Shown here: positions 4,837-5,004 of the stretch, piece after piece
How positions within the stretch are numbered: position 1 is the first letter of the stretch
Layout of the letters: the number at the start of each line of letters is the position of its first letter
Source: Nitrospirota bacterium
GTDB taxonomy: Bacteria > Nitrospirota > Thermodesulfovibrionia > Thermodesulfovibrionales > JdFR-88
DNA: 5,004 bases
NCBI GenBank assembly: GCA_021790695.1
Contig: JAJYGJ010000026.1
Coordinates: forward strand, 1 to 5,004
Reading direction: 5' to 3'
Made by a program: the position numbers and the translations under genes
The notes under the pieces: generated by a model
The model's database searches: none
What the model was told of the DNA's origin: nothing
The model's input: only the letters and a program-made list of their open reading frames with translations

Positions 4837-5004
4837 ATGGAAAAGATATTCAGAGACATAACCCGGACGATCGGCGGCACGCCGCTGGTATGGTTAAACA
4901 GGATAGCGGGCGGAACCGGCGGAAAACGGGCCAGGATAGCCGCAAAGCTTGAGAGCTTCAATCCTCTGTCAAGCGTGAAAGACAGGGTAGGCGTTAGATC
5001 GGAA
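4837..5004 (+). CDS. cysK: Cysteine synthase (O-acetylserine sulfhydrylase), 5' fragment
   Basis: This is the N-terminus of a PLP-dependent O-acetylserine (thiol) lyase, which makes cysteine from O-acetylserine and sulfide in the cytoplasm. Visible family features are the opening [12 protein letters not shown] (12-23), then [18 protein letters not shown] (35-52), where Lys48 is the expected PLP Schiff-base lysine. A strong AGGGGG (4823-4828) lies 8 bases before the ATG, fixing the start. Biological coding sequence ends at 4995, after Val53. The last three codons (Arg-Ser-Glu) come from adapter sequence, since relatives continue with residues such as Ala or Ser-Met-Ile at that point. A full protein would be about 300 residues. 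CysM or cystathionine beta-synthase-type relatives share these motifs, so cysK is the most likely but not the only name. Confidence 0.9.
   Translation, partial: MEKIFRDITRTIGGTPLVWLNRIAGGTGGKRARIAAKLESFNPLSSVKDRVGVRSE
4996..5004. other. Illumina adapter remnant at right contig end
   Basis: AGATCGGAA is the first nine bases of the Illumina adapter read-through (AGATCGGAAGAGC) and its first eight bases are the reverse complement of positions 1-8. It interrupts the cysK reading frame right after the conserved SVKDRVGV segment. Confidence 0.9.

Noticed and set aside
4752..4961. Minus-strand open frame opposite cysK
   Set aside because: The opposite strand has clear cysteine synthase motifs and a strong ribosome binding site.
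1..5004. Terminal inverted repeat (TCCGATCT/AGATCGGA) as the ends of a mobile element
   Set aside because: It matches the sequencing adapter exactly, sits at the extreme ends and cuts through two unrelated genes; no transposase is present.

Overview
The window looks like one complete short-read contig from a GC-rich anaerobic or facultatively anaerobic bacterium. Its first 8 bases and last 9 bases match the Illumina adapter junction, so the genes at both ends are cut by the assembly. A selenocysteine-containing, NuoG-like formate dehydrogenase points to formate metabolism and a selenium-decoding bacterium. Two exported proteins (a YqgE/AlgH-like protein and a DUF2147 protein) suggest a Gram-negative-type envelope. 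Deltaproteobacterial or Nitrospirota-like lineages would fit, but the sequence does not settle the taxon.

Layout, left to right. (1) The 3' end of an ABC-transporter ATPase of the molybdate/tungstate/sulfate type, on +. (2) A short convergent gap holding a long-range inverted repeat. (3) On -, one 902-codon formate dehydrogenase alpha subunit gene (fdhA), interrupted by a single in-frame TGA. That TGA sits exactly where the family has its catalytic Sec/Cys and is followed at once by a two-part bacterial SECIS-like hairpin, so it reads as selenocysteine and not as a broken gene. (4) A divergent intergenic region of about 300 bp with a plausible sigma70-type promoter for fdhA, a 17/18-bp tandem repeat over its -10 box, and a hairpin before the next gene. 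(5) On +, a YqgE/AlgH (DUF179) protein that carries an N-terminal signal peptide, unlike the usual cytosolic form. (6) On -, a secreted DUF2147 protein whose 3' end overlaps the YqgE-like gene tail to tail by 53 bp. (7) A divergent intergenic region with a perfect 16-bp palindrome and a TATAAT box. (8) On +, the first 53 codons of cysK (cysteine synthase).

How the parts may work together: the ATPase would power oxyanion uptake, which could supply Mo or W for the molybdopterin enzyme FdhA. This link is inferred from adjacency and family. FdhA would oxidise formate (or reduce CO2) and pass electrons through its N-terminal chain of Fe-S clusters to a partner subunit that is not encoded here. The two exported proteins share a 15-nt coding repeat unit for an Ala/Ser/Gly linker just after their signal peptides, which suggests they have exchanged or co-evolved linker sequence. 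The most notable items are the Sec-UGA/SECIS pair, the exported YqgE with its shared linker repeats, and the adapter remnants at both ends.
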